A stretch of DNA of 64,000 nucleotides from CAXPZW01 sp964221845 (GTDB taxonomy: Bacteria; Bacteroidota; Bacteroidia; Flavobacteriales_D; Sanyastnellaceae): NCBI GenBank assembly GCA_964221845.1, contig CAXPZW010000032.1, positions 124,001 to 188,000 of the forward strand, given 5' to 3'. Within the stretch, counting starts at the first letter, position 1. Each line of letters starts with the position of its first letter. Below are positions 9,328 through 17,806 of the stretch, in pieces. Under the pieces are notes generated by a model, which saw only the letters and a program-made list of their open reading frames with translations, was not told where the DNA came from and searched no databases. The position numbers and the translations under genes were made by a program.

Positions 9328-10551
9328 ATGGCTTCTGACCGCAAGGCACAACTGCTTTCCTTTTTGACCCGAAGGACCACCGTCTACGGGTTGTTTGCCT
9401 TGCTGGCGTTGGCAGCCACCGTGCAGCAGCTGTCTTCCAAAGTGACCTTTGCTGATGACGGCCCGCATTACAACCGCTACAACAACTACACGATTTTCGA
9501 GCGGTCCTGGGACCACCTGCGCACCGATCAAGACCTCTACGCCTGGTACACCGACGAGCATTGGGACCTGTTCAAGTACACCCCCACGTTTGCGGTGTTG
9601 ATGGCCCCCTTCTCTTCCCTGCCCGACTGGCTGGGGCTTTCGCTGTGGAACCTGCTCAACGCGTTGCTCTTGGTGTTTGCCGTGTTTCGAATACCAGGCC
9701 TCTCCAACAAGCAACGGGCATGGGCGCTGCTGATCGCCGCGCTGGAAATGATGACCAGCTTGCAAAACGCCCAATCCAACGGCCTCATGGTAGGCCTGTT
9801 GGTGCTGGCTTTTGCTGAGCTAGAGCGGGGCAAGCACTGGCTCCCCTCGCTGTTGGTGCTGTTGTCGGTGGTGGTCAAGCTGTTTGGCGTGGTGGGCTTC
9901 CTGCTGTTTTTGATGTATCCCGGTAAGTGGAAGTTTGCGGTGGCCACCGTGGTGCAATTGGCGGTGCTGACGGCGTTGCCGCTCTTGGTGGTGGATGTGG
10001 ATCAATACCAGTTCTTGCTGGAGAGCTTCGGGCGTATGTTGGCCGAGGACCACACCTCTTCTTACGGGTATTCGCTCATGGGCATCTTGCACACATGGTT
10101 TGGTCTGCATCCAGACAAGCTGCTTGTGGTGGGACTGGGCGCCGTGCTCATGGTGACCCCGGTGCTGTTCCGTTCGCGATGGTCCAGCCCAACATTTCGC
10201 CTGCATGTCTTGTGTGCCTTGCTGCTGTGGCTGCTGGTGTTCAACCACAAATCCGAATCGCCCACCTTCATCATTGCCATGGCCGGTGTGGGGCTCTGGT
10301 ACATGACCGCCGCACGCACAACGTGGAATGTGGCACTGCTGGTATTCGCATTGATCCTGACCTCACTCTCGCCCACAGACCTGTTTCCGCGGGCCTTGCG
10401 CGAATCCTTTGTCAACCCCTATGCAGGCAAAGTGCTGCCCATTGTAATCCTTTGGAGTGTGCTGCTAGTGCGCTTGCTGGTTTGGCGAGAAGCACCCCCT
10501 CCATCCACTTCCACCCCAACCCCTCTGCCGAATGAAAACCCTGACCTGTAA
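9328..10551 (+). CDS. Polytopic membrane protein, GT87/DUF2029-like glycosyltransferase
   Basis: The 407-residue protein has about ten hydrophobic segments. The first loop is extracytoplasmic and contains conserved-looking D-Y-W-D and FKYTPTFA motifs. The layout and the short motif YTPxFA before a membrane segment resemble GT87/DUF2029 polyprenyl-phosphate-dependent mannosyltransferases, which add sugars on the outer face of the inner membrane. Acceptor and donor cannot be read from the sequence. The ATG at 9328 is preferred because GATTTTCG, a near match to the -7 box, ends 4 nt before it. An ATG 33 nt upstream lies in front of that box. The 3' end overlaps the next gene by 20 bp, so the four genes to 11706 are probably one operon. 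Confidence 0.65.
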   Translation: MASDRKAQLLSFLTRRTTVYGLFALLALAATVQQLSSKVTFADDGPHYNRYNNYTIFERSWDHLRTDQDLYAWYTDEHWDLFKYTPTFAVLMAPFSSLPDWLGLSLWNLLNALLLVFAVFRIPGLSNKQRAWALLIAALEMMTSLQNAQSNGLMVGLLVLAFAELERGKHWLPSLLVLLSVVVKLFGVVGFLLFLMYPGKWKFAVATVVQLAVLTALPLLVVDVDQYQFLLESFGRMLAEDHTSSYGYSLMGILHTWFGLHPDKLLVVGLGAVLMVTPVLFRSRWSSPTFRLHVLCALLLWLLVFNHKSESPTFIIAMAGVGLWYMTAARTTWNVALLVFALILTSLSPTDLFPRALRESFVNPYAGKVLPIVILWSVLLVRLLVWREAPPPSTSTPTPLPNENPDL

Positions 10552-10768
10552 AGACCTTGGCGGTGCCTGTGACACTGCCTTCACCGCCGACACCTTTGAG
10601 GACATGGCCCAGCTCAGTCAAGCCCACGGCCGCGAGATGATGCTGCAAGGCGACCCCGATCACATCGAAGCCATGAAGGCCATGGGCGAAGTGATGCAAT
10701 CGCCCGAAAAGATGCAGGACTTCATGCAAGCCATGCGCGCCAAGTTTGACAACGCTCCCAACGCCTGA
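10532..10768 (+). CDS. DUF1059 family small protein
   Basis: The 78-residue soluble protein begins with MKTLTCKDLGGACD, the hallmark of the DUF1059 family, and continues with TFEDMAQLSQAHGREM. The family has two conserved N-terminal cysteines (Cys6 and Cys13 here) and no established function. The start lies inside the end of the preceding gene (20-bp overlap), suggesting coupled translation. The next gene follows after 3 nt. Confidence 0.85.
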   Translation: MKTLTCKDLGGACDTAFTADTFEDMAQLSQAHGREMMLQGDPDHIEAMKAMGEVMQSPEKMQDFMQAMRAKFDNAPNA

Positions 10769-10771
10769 ACC

Positions 10772-11245
10772 ATGACCACCTTCGAAGCCATCGCCCTGCA
10801 CCTGCGTCAGTTGTACTTTGAAAAGAATTGGACGGCGTCGTGCCTCAAGCCTGCGTTGGACGCTGTGGACTTTGAGCACATACACCAATCTCCCCATGGA
10901 CTCAACTCCATTGCCCGATTGGCCTACCACATCGGCTACTACATTTCCATTGCCAGCGAGCGGCTGAATGGCGGGAGTTACGACATGTTGGACGCCATCA
11001 GCTTTGACCATCCTCCCCTGGAAACGCCCGAAGCTTGGAACGCCTTCCGCGAGGAACTGTACGCGCAGGCAGAAACCTTCGCCCAACAACTGGAAGTACT
11101 GGACGACAGCCTGCTGCACACCGATTTTGAAGCACCCAAATACGGCTCGTACTGGCGAAACTTGATGGGGATTGTGGAGCACACCCATTACCACTTGGGG
11201 CAGTTGGTGTTGGTGCACAAGATCATCCATCAATCCGAAACATGA
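10772..11245 (+). CDS. DinB/DUF1572-like four-helix metal-binding protein
   Basis: The 157-residue protein is all-helical with histidines spaced as in the DinB superfamily. One is in helix 2 (LAYHIGYYI) and others are in the last helix (EHTHYHLGQL). DinB-like proteins use such a His triad to bind a divalent metal, and several are thiol-dependent transferases. The specific activity here is unknown. It ends in a 4-bp ATGA overlap with the next gene. Confidence 0.75.
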   Translation: MTTFEAIALHLRQLYFEKNWTASCLKPALDAVDFEHIHQSPHGLNSIARLAYHIGYYISIASERLNGGSYDMLDAISFDHPPLETPEAWNAFREELYAQAETFAQQLEVLDDSLLHTDFEAPKYGSYWRNLMGIVEHTHYHLGQLVLVHKIIHQSET

Positions 11246-11706
11246 ACTGGGTCACTGTAGCCACTTATACTTACGCCACCGAGGCGCACTTGCTCCGCAT
11301 GCGTCTGGAAACCGAGGGGCTTCACCCCCAGCTCAAAGACGAGCACACGGTCACTCAAGACCCGCTTTTGAGTCATGCTTTAGGAGGCATCAAAGTGCAA
11401 GTACCTGCGGCAGAAGAGGCACATGCCCGCGCCATTGTTCAGGCCGTCGCAGATTTGCCTCACACCACCGATGATAACATACCGCTGTCATGCCCCAAAT
11501 GCGGCTCGTACAAACTCGAACCGGGGTATGTGAAACTCCTCGGCTTAGCAGGGTTCCTTCAAATTGTGGTGATGTTTCTATTGATGATCTTCCCGTTCTA
11601 CCAACCCCGGGCCTACCGGTGCTCCTCCTGCGACAACCTGACCGAACGGGGACAGCTGCACGGAGGGAATGACGATGTGTTGGGGGGAAACGCTCAACCC
11701 TCTTGA
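11242..11706 (+). CDS. DUF2007-like protein with zinc-ribbon and membrane segment
   Basis: The first ~75 residues look like the DUF2007 signal-transducing domain: a start such as VTVATYTYATEAHLLRMRLE, then a lysine-poor beta sheet. They are followed by a Cys pair (CPKCGS), one hydrophobic segment (about residues 96-118) and a second Cys pair (CSSC). The Cys pairs could form a zinc ribbon wrapped around a membrane hairpin. Function unknown. It is the last gene of the operon and overlaps the convergent TRIC-type gene by 13 bp. Confidence 0.7.
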   Translation: MNWVTVATYTYATEAHLLRMRLETEGLHPQLKDEHTVTQDPLLSHALGGIKVQVPAAEEAHARAIVQAVADLPHTTDDNIPLSCPKCGSYKLEPGYVKLLGLAGFLQIVVMFLLMIFPFYQPRAYRCSSCDNLTERGQLHGGNDDVLGGNAQPS

Positions 11707-12320
11707 GCAGATGCATCTTCGGCCTTGGGCTCCAACGACCACCCAAATCGAATGGCCAAAAAACGGATCACAAACACGGTGACCATGGCCACGCCCATGT
11801 TGACTTCTCGCCAATTGCTGACGGCTTCCAAGGCCAGGTAGACTGCGCCTCCGGCAAAACACGCCGTGGCGTAAATCTCTTTGCGGAAAATGAGCGGCAC
11901 CGTGCCGGTCAGCACATCGCGTGTCACCCCGCCAAACACGGCTGAGACCACGCCCAGCAACAGGCAGATTTCGGTGTTGAGTCCGTAGTCGCGGGCCACT
12001 TGGGTGCCCAGGACGGTGAAGAGTCCAATCCCCACGGTGTCGAACAAAAACAGGCTCTTGCGGTACCCGCGGATGTGGCGGTTGAATGCGTATGCAAGCG
12101 CGTACCCCACCAGCACCGCAAGGATGACCGAGCGGTTCTCCATCCAGGCCACTGGTGTGCGGCCGATGAGCACATCGCGAATGGTACCTCCGCCGAGAGC
12201 GGTCACAAAGCCTACCACCAAGGTGCCCACCCAATCGAGCTTGCGGTCTTGCGCGGTGAACACCCCGGACATGGCAAACACCGTCGTACCGGTCACTTCC
12301 AATGCGGTTATCCAAGTCAT
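11694..12320 (-). CDS. TRIC-type cation channel family protein (UPF0126)
   Basis: The 208-residue protein has seven hydrophobic segments arranged as two repeats. Each repeat contains the glycine-rich motif of prokaryotic TRIC channels (GGGTIRD and GGVTRD). These homotrimeric proteins conduct monovalent cations across the inner membrane; the physiological role in bacteria is unsettled. The gene starts 17 nt after the aminotransferase stop and is probably co-transcribed with it. Its 3' end overlaps the convergent DUF2007-like gene. Confidence 0.88.
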   Translation of the reverse strand: MTWITALEVTGTTVFAMSGVFTAQDRKLDWVGTLVVGFVTALGGGTIRDVLIGRTPVAWMENRSVILAVLVGYALAYAFNRHIRGYRKSLFLFDTVGIGLFTVLGTQVARDYGLNTEICLLLGVVSAVFGGVTRDVLTGTVPLIFRKEIYATACFAGGAVYLALEAVSNWREVNMGVAMVTVFVIRFLAIRFGWSLEPKAEDASAQEG

Positions 12321-12337
12321 GCGTACGACTTCTAGAG

Positions 12338-13534
12338 TCAGGCCAAGACGCCCAACGCAGCCTTCATGCGTCTAGCGGCCTCGCGCAATTGCGCTTCAGA
12401 GGCGGCGTAGCTGATGCGGAAGTAACCGGGCGCGCCAAAGGCCTCACCGGTTACTACAGCCACGTGGGCTTGCTGCAACAGGTACATGCACAAGTCCGAA
12501 GCATCCTGGATGGTGCCTCCCTCCCACGACTTGCCGAAGTAGGCCGAGCATTCGGGGAAGATGTAGAAGGCGCCCTCTGGGACGTTCAACTTGAGTCCTG
12601 GGATTTCGCCGAGGAGTTCGAGCATGAGTGCGCGGCGCTTGAAGAAGGCTTCTTTCATGTACACCACGCTGCTTGGGTCGGCTTCTACGGCTGCCTTGGC
12701 TGCTTTTTGAGAGATCGAGCACGGCGCCGAGGTGGTTTGCCCTTGCATTTTGGCGCAGGCCTTGGCGATCCACTCAGGTGCACCCATGTAGCCCAAACGC
12801 CAGCCGGTCATGGCAAAGCCTTTGGATACGCCGTTGACGGTGATCACTTGGTCGTACACTTCTGGGAAGCCGGCCAAACTCACGTGGTCGCCTTCAAAGC
12901 GGATGAGCTCGTAGATCTCGTCGCACACCACGGCAAACTCGGGGTACTTGGCAATCACTTGGGCCAAGGCCGCCATCTCCTCTTTGCTGTACACCGAACC
13001 GGTGGGGTTGCAGGGGGAAGAGAAGATCATCATGCGGGTGTTGTCGCCAATGGCGGCGTCCAGCTGCGCAGGGGTGATCTTGAAATCCGACTCAATGCCG
13101 GTGGAAATCTCGACGGGTACACCGCCGGCCATCTTCACGATCTCAGAGTAGCTCACCCAGTACGGCGCTGGGAGCAGCACTTCCTCTCCGGGAGACACCA
13201 ACGCCATCGCCACGTTGGCAATGGTTTGCTTGGCGCCAGTAGACACCACAATCTGGGAGGGCTCGTAATCCAGGCCGTTGTCGCGCTTGAATTTGGTGCT
13301 GATGGCTTCCAACACATCTCCATACCCGCTCACCGGTGGGTAATGGGTGTGGTTGTCGTCCATGGCCTGCTTGGCGGCGTCCTTGACAAACTCAGGGGTG
13401 TCAAAGTCGGGTTCGCCCAGGCTGAGGGCAATCACATCGTGGCCTTCTGCGCGCAATTCGCGGGCCATACGGGCCATTGCGAGGGTGGCCGATTCACTCA
13501 ATCGGTTGAGCGTGGTTGAGGTGCGTGGAGTCAT
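12338..13534 (-). CDS. aspC: Pyridoxal-phosphate aspartate aminotransferase (class I, subgroup Ib)
   Basis: The enzyme transfers the amino group between aspartate and 2-oxoglutarate. The 398 residues show the fold-type I pattern: SLGEPDFDTP for substrate binding, CNPTGSVYS with the conserved Asn-Pro-Thr-Gly, CDEIYE with the Asp that holds the PLP ring nitrogen, and SKGFAMTGWRLGY with the Schiff-base lysine. Arg near FRISYA binds the substrate carboxylate. I chose the ATG at 13534, which has a full TAGCTTTG -7 box 18 nt upstream. Longer starts would place the promoter inside the gene. Other class Ib specificities (for example prephenate) cannot be excluded. Confidence 0.9.
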   Translation of the reverse strand: MTPRTSTTLNRLSESATLAMARMARELRAEGHDVIALSLGEPDFDTPEFVKDAAKQAMDDNHTHYPPVSGYGDVLEAISTKFKRDNGLDYEPSQIVVSTGAKQTIANVAMALVSPGEEVLLPAPYWVSYSEIVKMAGGVPVEISTGIESDFKITPAQLDAAIGDNTRMMIFSSPCNPTGSVYSKEEMAALAQVIAKYPEFAVVCDEIYELIRFEGDHVSLAGFPEVYDQVITVNGVSKGFAMTGWRLGYMGAPEWIAKACAKMQGQTTSAPCSISQKAAKAAVEADPSSVVYMKEAFFKRRALMLELLGEIPGLKLNVPEGAFYIFPECSAYFGKSWEGGTIQDASDLCMYLLQQAHVAVVTGEAFGAPGYFRISYAASEAQLREAARRMKAALGVLA

Positions 13535-13552
13535 GGTTGAAAAATGAGGCCA

Positions 13553-13560
13553 CAAAGCTA
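13553..13560 (-). promoter_or_regulatory. -7 box of the aminotransferase gene (TAGCTTTG)
   Basis: Full TAnnTTTG match on the minus strand, 18 nt before the ATG at 13534. Confidence 0.55.
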
Positions 13561-13624
13561 CGAAAGGGGGTGTCTGTGTAAGGCGATTTTTTTGGCATTA
13601 TTGCACCACAACCAACTCAAAACG

Positions 13625-14050
13625 ATGAAGGCGCTTACTTCTACCTTGGCCGCTTTGGCCCTGCTCACCTCACTCACCTTTATGGCTTGCGGCAGCGAGT
13701 CCGATGCTCCGGCCCCACAAACAGCCGTTCCCGAGGCGCAACCCGACCCGTGCAAAGGCGCCGTTGTGGTGACCACCGACAGCTTGGGCACCGTCCTCAA
13801 CGCAGAGGTCCAGTGCACCGGCGTGTGCGATGGCGAATGCACCGTACGCGTCAAAGCCGACGACCAAGGCAACACCCGCAGCTGGTGTGGTTGCGATGAG
13901 CGCGAGCCTTCTGAGTGCCACATTGTGCTGTACAAGCCCGCGAACGGCGAGCCGCGTTGGTTCTGCCCCACCGCAGACAACTGCACGGTTTCCAAAGACA
14001 TCGAAATGGTGGACGGGAACACGGTAACTACCTACCGCTGCGTAGACTAG
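13625..14050 (+). CDS. Cysteine-rich lipoprotein of unknown function
   Basis: The 141-residue product starts with a type II signal peptide (lipobox FMAC, Cys at about residue 22), so it should be lipid-anchored. The mature part has ten further cysteines, many clustered in CTGVCDGECTV, CGCDE, and later near FCPTADNC. They suggest several disulfides or a metal-bound knot. I do not recognise the family. The ATG at 13625 is chosen because it begins the signal peptide. The stop overlaps the stop of the convergent TPR gene in the palindrome CTAG. Confidence 0.7.
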   Translation: MKALTSTLAALALLTSLTFMACGSESDAPAPQTAVPEAQPDPCKGAVVVTTDSLGTVLNAEVQCTGVCDGECTVRVKADDQGNTRSWCGCDEREPSECHIVLYKPANGEPRWFCPTADNCTVSKDIEMVDGNTVTTYRCVD

Positions 14051-15294
14051 CGGCAGAATTCCCGCAAGGCTTGGTCTGCAGCCGCAGCCAGGGTCGCATT
14101 TCCTCCAGCTGAAAGGCGTTCAAACGCGCTGCAAGCCTCTTCGTACAGCCCCAAGCGTGCTTGGGTGACCGCAAGATTGTAGCAGTATTGATCGTTTGTG
14201 GGGTACTGGCCCACCAACGTGCGGTACACGCCCTCTGCCCCTTCAAACTGTTCCAAGCGGAAGAAGCTTCCGGCCATGCCTGCGAGCACGGCTTCTTCGG
14301 TGCCGTAGCGCTCGTACAAGAGCTGGTACACTGCCGAGGCGCTGGCGTCGTCCTTCAACCCTACGTAGCATTGGGCCAACAGCAAGTTGGTTTGCAACGG
14401 CCGCTCCAGATCCTCGCCGTAATTCAACAGGGTGGTTTTGGCCTGTGCATACTCCTCGCGTGCCACCTCCAGGCGGGCCTGCAGCCACGCGAGGTCAGGA
14501 TCGTTTTTCTTGAACAGGGACTTGGCCCGTCGGAAAGCCACCTCGGCCCGCACAGTTTGCCCTTCGGCCAGCAAAGCTTCGCTGAGGCGGTACCATCCTT
14601 CGCCGTAGTTGGGGTTGCGGCGGGTGGCTTCCTGGTAGTAGAAGGCGGCGCGGTGGTAGTCTCCCAATTCGTGGTGGAGGTCACCGAGGCCTACGTAGAA
14701 CCGTGGGATGCGTCCGTCCAATTCCAGCGCTTGTTCAAAGGCCTCTTGCGCCGGCACATAGTAGTCGTAAGCCAACAGCACGCGGCCCAGGTAGTACTGA
14801 GTATAGGCCGGACGCACGGGTTCCAACTCAGCCAACTGCAAGTGGTGATACGCCACCGAATCGCGGCCCGAATGGAAGGCCGAGGCGCCCATGTAGTGAT
14901 GAAGTCCCAGCTGCAAGCTATCCTTGCCAAAGGTGGTTTTCAGCCGGTCGTAAGCCTCGGCGTAGTCCCGTTGTTCGAAGGCCACGCGGCCCAACCAGTA
15001 ATAACTGCGGGGGTCGGCCTGTTGGCGGTAACGCACGGCGTCAAACTGGCTTTGCGCTTGGGTGTACTTGGCTTGATGGAAGTAGGCTTGTCCCAAGCCG
15101 ATGCGGGCTTCCAAATCGCGGCGGTTGTATTGGAGCAATTGCTCAAACGTGCCTTGGGCCTTGGCGTAGGACTCAGCCGCCAGAAAGGTGTACCCCTGTT
15201 GCAAGAGCGAATCGCGTTGTTGCGCGTGCCCGGTGAAGGGCAACAGCAACAAGCACAGAAGCGAGAGTCGGGCGGCTGGGTTAGGTAAGTTCAC
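14047..15294 (-). CDS. Secreted/periplasmic TPR-repeat protein
   Basis: The 415-residue product begins at a GTG with a signal peptide (hydrophobic LSLLCLLLLPF, cleavage near GHAQ). The rest is a run of about ten tetratricopeptide repeats, for example GQAYFHQAKYTQAQSQF and LGRVAFEQRDYAEAYDRL, forming a protein-interaction superhelix. No enzymatic domain is visible. The start overlaps the end of the symporter gene by 14 bp, so the two are co-expressed. The 3' end shares a stop palindrome with the convergent lipoprotein gene. Confidence 0.8.
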   Translation of the reverse strand: MNLPNPAARLSLLCLLLLPFTGHAQQRDSLLQQGYTFLAAESYAKAQGTFEQLLQYNRRDLEARIGLGQAYFHQAKYTQAQSQFDAVRYRQQADPRSYYWLGRVAFEQRDYAEAYDRLKTTFGKDSLQLGLHHYMGASAFHSGRDSVAYHHLQLAELEPVRPAYTQYYLGRVLLAYDYYVPAQEAFEQALELDGRIPRFYVGLGDLHHELGDYHRAAFYYQEATRRNPNYGEGWYRLSEALLAEGQTVRAEVAFRRAKSLFKKNDPDLAWLQARLEVAREEYAQAKTTLLNYGEDLERPLQTNLLLAQCYVGLKDDASASAVYQLLYERYGTEEAVLAGMAGSFFRLEQFEGAEGVYRTLVGQYPTNDQYCYNLAVTQARLGLYEEACSAFERLSAGGNATLAAAADQALREFCR

Positions 15295-16777
15295 GCGCAG
15301 GGTCAGATTGAGGGGTGGAAATCAGGTACAGCCCAAAATACGTCAAGCCGCCGTTCAACATCAACACTTCAAACAAGACTTGGTACCCAGGAAACCACAC
15401 CGGCGCGTAGGTGGCAAATGCAATGCACAACCCAATGGAGGTCAACGCCACCACCGGCACCCACTTGTCGCGCACGGCCCGCTTGGAGATCAGGCCAAAG
15501 AAGTAGAGTCCCAAAAGTGGCCCGTAGGTGTAGGCGGCAATGCGGAACAAGCCTGTGATCACCGCATCGTTGTTCCACGCTTTGAACACCAGGATCACCA
15601 CCGCCAAGGTGGCGCTCATGCCCAAGTGTACACGCTTTCGGATGCGAAGTTGATCTTGCTCGGAGCGTTTTTCAGTTTCCAGAATATCCACACAAAACGA
15701 GGTGGTGAGCGCCGTCAACGCCGAATCGGCCGAACTGTAAGCGCTGGCAATCAGTCCAATGATGAAGCTGATGCCCACCACCATGCCCAGCCCTTCGTTC
15801 AGTGCGAGTTCCGGGAAGATGTAATCGGTGATGACCCCGCCTTTGCTGTTCAGGTACATCTCGATCCCAAATTGATCGGCGTACAGGAACATGAAGGCGC
15901 CCAAGAACAAGAACGCCAAGTTGACCACTACTAAAATGATGGAGAAGCTGAAGACGTTTTTCTGCGCGTCTTTGAGCGACTTGCAAGAGAGGTTCTTCTG
16001 CATCATGTCCTGGTCAAGCCCGGTCATGGCCACCGCGATCAGCGCTCCGTAGATGAATTGCTTGAGGAAGTGATTGCGGTCCGAAAAGTCGTCCCAGAAG
16101 AACCAGTCCGATAGGGATGACGCGCTGGCCTGGTCCAACAATCCACCTACCGAAGTGTCCATGGCCTCGGCAATTCCATACATGGCCACCACAAGCGCCA
16201 CTAGCATGGCCGCGGTTTGAAGCGTATCTGTCCAAATGATGGTTTTGATGCCGGACTTCCAGGTGTAGACCCAAATCAGCGCAATGGTAAGCACCACAGG
16301 CACTGCAAAGGGCAATTCAACCCCAAGCAGCGGCCCCAGTACGAAGCGGTCCAGCACAATGGCCACCAAGTAAAGTCTGAAGCTCGCCCCCACAATCCGT
16401 GAGAGCAAGAAGAACGCCGCCCCTGTTTTGTAGCTAGACCGGCCAAAGCGGTCACGCAAGTAAGTGTAAATGGAAGTCAGCTGTAGCCTATAGTACAATG
16501 GTAAAAGCACCAAGGCGATCACTCCGTACCCCACCAAGTACCCCAAGACCATTTGAAAGTAGGCGAATTGGTTGCCGCAAACGGCCCCTGGAATGGAGAT
16601 GAAAGTCACCCCCGAAAGGCTTGCACCAATCATCCCAAAAGCCACCACGAACCAAGGCGAACGGCGATTTCCGAGGAAAAAAGCCTCGTTGCCAGCGCCG
16701 CGGCCAGTGAGCGCGCTGATGCCAATGAGCACCAGGAAATAAACAAGAATGATCAACAGGATGATGGAGGGCTGCAT
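15281..16777 (-). CDS. Sodium:solute symporter (SSS family)
   Basis: The 498-residue protein has about 13 membrane segments and the SSS-family landmarks: AFGMIGASLSGVTFISIPG in the second core helix, a GLDQDMMQKNL loop, and a sodium-site helix with ASAYSSADSALTALTTSF. Bacteroidota members of this group move sugars, sialic acid, proline or similar solutes with Na+; the substrate cannot be assigned. I start at the ATG at 16777, right at the first membrane segment. A longer frame would add a basic, Cys-containing stretch with no similarity to the family. The gene overlaps the TPR gene by 14 bp. Na+ coupling fits the Nqr pump encoded further on. Confidence 0.85.
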   Translation of the reverse strand: MQPSIILLIILVYFLVLIGISALTGRGAGNEAFFLGNRRSPWFVVAFGMIGASLSGVTFISIPGAVCGNQFAYFQMVLGYLVGYGVIALVLLPLYYRLQLTSIYTYLRDRFGRSSYKTGAAFFLLSRIVGASFRLYLVAIVLDRFVLGPLLGVELPFAVPVVLTIALIWVYTWKSGIKTIIWTDTLQTAAMLVALVVAMYGIAEAMDTSVGGLLDQASASSLSDWFFWDDFSDRNHFLKQFIYGALIAVAMTGLDQDMMQKNLSCKSLKDAQKNVFSFSIILVVVNLAFLFLGAFMFLYADQFGIEMYLNSKGGVITDYIFPELALNEGLGMVVGISFIIGLIASAYSSADSALTALTTSFCVDILETEKRSEQDQLRIRKRVHLGMSATLAVVILVFKAWNNDAVITGLFRIAAYTYGPLLGLYFFGLISKRAVRDKWVPVVALTSIGLCIAFATYAPVWFPGYQVLFEVLMLNGGLTYFGLYLISTPQSDPARELT

Positions 16778-16851
16778 ACAGGCAAAGAAACACAACCCGC
16801 AGGCATCTTTCTTTTTTTTTGCGCCATTCGTGCAAGATCCAAGGGAAAGCG

Positions 16852-16859
16852 TATATTTG
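16852..16859 (+). promoter_or_regulatory. -7 box of rpsP (TATATTTG)
   Basis: Full TAnnTTTG match, 57 nt before the rpsP ATG. A TTCG at 16827-16830 lies 21 nt upstream and may serve as the -33 element. Confidence 0.55.
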
Positions 16860-16916
16860 CGCTCCCAAAATTTACCCATTCATTAACCGGGTTTCGGACC
16901 CTCAACCAATGGATTT

Positions 16917-17747
16917 ATGGCAGTACGAATTCGACTGCAACGTCACGGCCGCAAAGGTCGTCCCTTTTACTACGTAGTTGCTGCAGACGCGCGTTCAAAG
17001 CGCGACGGACGCTACATCGAGCGCATCGGTAGCTACAACCCCATGACCAACCCTGCTACTGTAGACATCGACTCGGACCGAGCGTTGGCTTGGTTGCAAA
17101 ACGGTGCTGAACCGAGCGATACCGCTCGTGCACTGTTGCGCTACCGCGGTGTACTGCTGCGTCACCACCTCGCAACAGGTGTTCGCAAAGGTGCCCTGAC
17201 CGAAGAGCAAGCCGAAGCGAAATACACCGCATGGTTGGCCGACAAAGAAAATCGCATCAACCAGAAGATCGAAGGTCTGGCTGCTGCAGTTGACGCAGAA
17301 CGCAGTGAGCGCTTGAAGGCTGAGAAGGCCGTAAGCGACGCCCGCGCTGCTGAAATCGCTGCTGCAAACTCTCCGCTCGCTGAAGAGGCTCCTGCCGCTG
17401 AAGCTGCTGAAGGCGAAGAAGCTCCTGCAGAAGTAGCCGAGGCTGCTGCTGAAGAGGCTCCTGCCGCCGAAGCACCTGCTGAGGAAGCACCTGCTGCTGA
17501 AGAAGCGCCTGCTGAGGAGGCCCCTGCCGCCGAGGAAGCGCCTGCTGCCGAAGAGGCTCCTGCTGAGGAAGCACCTGCTGAAGAGGCTCCTGCCGCCGAA
17601 GCTGCTGCTGAAGAAGCACCTGCAGAAGAAGCTCCCGCTGAGGAAGCTGCTGCTGAAGAGCCCGCTGCTGAAGAAGCGCCTGCTGAAGAAGCGCCTGCTG
17701 AAGACGCTCCTGCTGCAGAAGATGAGGAAGAAGAGAAAGCTGAGTAA
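16917..17747 (+). CDS. rpsP: Ribosomal protein S16 with long Ala/Glu/Pro tail
   Basis: Residues 1-85 are a typical S16 of the small ribosomal subunit (MAVRIRLQRHGRKGRPFYYVV, RDGRYIERIGSYNP, RYRGVLLRHH). S16 proteins are usually 80-100 residues, with a modest extension in Bacteroidota. This one has 276. Residues ~90-155 form a charged helical stretch. Residues ~155-276 are a low-complexity repeat of A-E-E-A-P units ending in an acidic cluster, carrying a strong negative charge. The repeat at the DNA level is made of similar 12- to 15-bp units, which makes it prone to length change. It is followed by a terminator and rimM. Confidence 0.95.
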   Translation: MAVRIRLQRHGRKGRPFYYVVAADARSKRDGRYIERIGSYNPMTNPATVDIDSDRALAWLQNGAEPSDTARALLRYRGVLLRHHLATGVRKGALTEEQAEAKYTAWLADKENRINQKIEGLAAAVDAERSERLKAEKAVSDARAAEIAAANSPLAEEAPAAEAAEGEEAPAEVAEAAAEEAPAAEAPAEEAPAAEEAPAEEAPAAEEAPAAEEAPAEEAPAEEAPAAEAAAEEAPAEEAPAEEAAAEEPAAEEAPAEEAPAEDAPAAEDEEEEKAE

Positions 17748-17770
17748 GCCAACTCTTTCGCGATATTTGA

Positions 17771-17801
17771 AAGCCCTGCCGTTTGCGCAGGGCTTTTTTT
17801 T
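17771..17801 (+). terminator. Intrinsic terminator between rpsP and rimM
   Basis: A perfect 9-bp stem (17771-17779 with 17787-17795) is followed by a run of T to 17801. It ends 6 bp before rimM and could limit read-through into it. Confidence 0.9.
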
Positions 17802-17806
17802 GACCC

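Noticed and set aside
17371..17747. Short tandem repeats in rpsP as a possible CRISPR-like array
   Set aside because: The units are imperfect, in frame and without unique spacers; they encode the acidic tail.
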